Positions 62,749 to 64,000 of a stretch of 64,000 bases of DNA are shown in pieces. A program made the translations under genes and the position numbers. Each line of letters opens with the position of its first letter. The first letter of the stretch is position 1. This stretch comes from Saccharopolyspora dendranthemae (GTDB taxonomy: Bacteria; Actinomycetota; Actinomycetes; Mycobacteriales; Pseudonocardiaceae). The stretch spans positions 666,973 to 730,972 of the forward strand of contig NZ_VIWX01000004.1 of the NCBI RefSeq assembly GCF_007829955.1. The letters are read 5' to 3'. The notes under the pieces were generated by a model. It saw only the letters and a list, made by a program, of their open reading frames with translations, was not told where the DNA came from and did no database searches.

Positions 62749-63501
62749 TCACAGGGTTCCGCTGTGCCCCTGAGCGCCCGGAGCGGCCTGTCCCGAACCG
62801 GACTCCGGGGTGCCCGCCTGCTGCGCGCCGCCGTCGGCCTTGCCGCCGAACTGCGACTCCGCGCTGTCGAGCCAGCGGTGCCAGCGCTGCTGCATCGGCT
62901 GGATGAGCCCGCCGCCGACACCGACGATGACCACGCCCGCGGCCGCCGCCAGCACCGCCACCAGCACCGGAGTGGTGACGGTGACCGCGATGCCGATCTG
63001 GTTCAGCGCCGAGATGATGCCCAGCGCCAGGATGAAGCCGAAGGCGATCTTGCCCAGCACCGGACCGACGGAGCGGTTGCCCAGCGAGCTGGTGATCAGG
63101 TCACCGACCGCGCGCCCGATCGCACCGGCGACCAGGACCAGCACGACGGCCACGACGATGCGCGGCAGGAACATCACGACCTGGTCGATGAGGTCCTTCA
63201 CCGCGTTGGGGCCGAATGCGCTCAGCGCCAGCTGCAAGAAGATCAGCAGGATGAAGTAGTGGATGAGCTTGACGAGGATTCCGCCGACGTCGATTCCCGA
63301 CCCGGACGTCATGTCGTTGAGCCCGGACTTCGCAAGGAGCTTGTTGAAACCCATTTTGTTGAACGCCATCTGAACAGCCTTGGAAACGGCCTTGGCGATG
63401 AGCCAGCCGACCAGCAGGATGATCAGGAACACGACGAGCTTCGGCACGAAGGTGGCCACGGCGGACCAGGCCGCGGACAATCCTTGTTGGAGGGCTCCCA
63501 T
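62749..63501 (-). CDS. Mechanosensitive-channel-like membrane protein
   Basis: 250 residues with about five membrane helices and the conserved-TM-helix repeat of MscS-like/CmpX proteins: VPKLVVFLIILLVGWLIAKAVSKA, LIHYFILLIFLQLALSAFG, and FLPRIVVAVVLVLVAGAIGRAVGDLI. No typical MscS beta domain. The C-terminus is glycine/glutamine-rich. ATG at 63501. Confidence 0.88.
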   Translation of the reverse strand: MGALQQGLSAAWSAVATFVPKLVVFLIILLVGWLIAKAVSKAVQMAFNKMGFNKLLAKSGLNDMTSGSGIDVGGILVKLIHYFILLIFLQLALSAFGPNAVKDLIDQVVMFLPRIVVAVVLVLVAGAIGRAVGDLITSSLGNRSVGPVLGKIAFGFILALGIISALNQIGIAVTVTTPVLVAVLAAAAGVVIVGVGGGLIQPMQQRWHRWLDSAESQFGGKADGGAQQAGTPESGSGQAAPGAQGHSGTL

Positions 63502-63745
63502 ATTTCTCGCTCCTCAGTAAAACCAGAAAAATGTACGACAAATTCGCGTCCGGCGAATCGTTCTCGATCATCAACTGCGCGGCAACTCCGACAGGCTCCA
63601 CGTTCGGACGACTGTTGTAATTCGTGCGAGTGAATTATTCGAGACCGTTGATGACTCTGTGAATACGAATTCCCGGCGGGTGAGAGTCACCTCGTCCTCG
63701 CGCTCCCCGCGTCCGCGCCGATCTCAGACATGCGATTCTGTCGGC

Positions 63746-64000
63746 ATGAGTACCGAAGACGCTGGTGAGCGGGACACCGGTACACAAGATCAGGTGTGCG
63801 CGGCGACGCTGCGGCGGCTGGAGCGCGCGTCCGGAGGACTCGCGGGCGCCAGCATCACCGCGATGGAGCAACGACTCCCCTGGTTCCAGCGGCTCCCGGC
63901 GGACCAGCGGGCGAGCGTGCAGCTGGTGACCCAGACCGGTGTCTCCAACTTCGTCTCCTGGATGCAGGACCCCAGCCAGTCGATCCGGCTGACGGCCGAA
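63746..64000 (+). CDS. fasR: PucR-type regulator, FasR-like (cut by window edge)
   Basis: 85 codons, open to the window end: ASITAMEQRLPWFQRLPADQRASVQLVTQTGVSNFVSWMQDP. This matches the N-terminus of PucR/CdaR-like proteins beside aceE (Rv2242-like). In Streptomyces the PucR-type FasR sits upstream of the fabD operon and activates fatty acid synthesis, so the name is by position. The 63502-63745 gap before it is AT-rich and shows no gene. Confidence 0.75.
   Translation, partial: MSTEDAGERDTGTQDQVCAATLRRLERASGGLAGASITAMEQRLPWFQRLPADQRASVQLVTQTGVSNFVSWMQDPSQSIRLTAE

Overview
The window is high-GC actinobacterial chromosome. The best fit is a Pseudonocardiales genus such as Saccharopolyspora, judged from gene content rather than a database match. 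Mycothiol is indicated by mshB and a maleylpyruvate-isomerase-family protein, and cofactor F420 by a partial NADPH:F420 reductase. Both flanks follow the gene order remembered for Mycobacterium tuberculosis Rv2228c-Rv2242: RNase H/phosphatase, zinc ribbon, Nif3-like, cobC, ptpA, SURF1, cobD, then ahpE, DUF3052, aceE and a PucR-type regulator.

Left part (1-18.9 kb). A partial F420 reductase, an RNB ribonuclease and a small conserved protein lead into a seven-gene minus-strand cluster (1.9-9.7 kb) resembling the core of an actinobacterial type IV secretion/conjugation channel: pilin-like protein, membrane protein, VirB4/TraC-like ATPase, polytopic VirB6/TrbL-like protein, TcpC/VirB8-like protein, NlpC/P60 hydrolase and a proline-rich protein. 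No relaxase or coupling protein is present. After a YjaB-like acetyltransferase and the RNase P RNA gene (minus strand) come two tightly overlapping operons: RNase H-phosphatase, zinc ribbon, Nif3-like and cobC on minus, and ptpA with a fructosamine-kinase-like gene followed by SURF1 on plus. cobD converges on them.

Middle part (19-54.8 kb). This is about 36 kb of accessory and variable genes lying between cobD and ahpE. It starts with a complete Wadjet (JetABCD) plasmid-defence operon. Then come assorted enzymes, an orphan immunity-like gene beside an EccD-like remnant, a Mn-riboswitch-controlled GDT1-family transporter, a secreted hydrolase, mshB, a DUF3048 protein, a Clp-N/HTH protein with a palindrome-embedded promoter, a secreted M15 carboxypeptidase, and divergent TetR/EamA and MerR/SDR regulator-target pairs. 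A TnpB element has split an immunity-like gene, an IS256-family element has an intact 8-bp target duplication, and an orphan type VII (ESX) substrate module follows. A tRNA-Val(TAC) gene marks the return to the conserved backbone.

Right part (54.8-64 kb). ahpE, a DUF3052 gene, aceE (pyruvate dehydrogenase E1) with a strong terminator, an isocitrate/isopropylmalate-dehydrogenase-family gene, a RibM-type riboflavin transporter under an FMN riboswitch, a DUF3263 gene, a phage-type amidase, a mechanosensitive-channel-like membrane protein, and the start of a FasR-like PucR regulator.

Two dispersed repeat families stand out. One has three copies (10.9, 17.8 and 61.6 kb, the last inverted) of an approximately 130-190 bp element built on a long imperfect hairpin. 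The stem sequence differs between copies but pairing is kept, a covariation pattern that suggests selection on folded RNA or single-stranded DNA. The other is a 70-bp palindrome present twice, in opposite orientation, at 17.7 and 40.8 kb, plus a half copy beside the second hairpin element.
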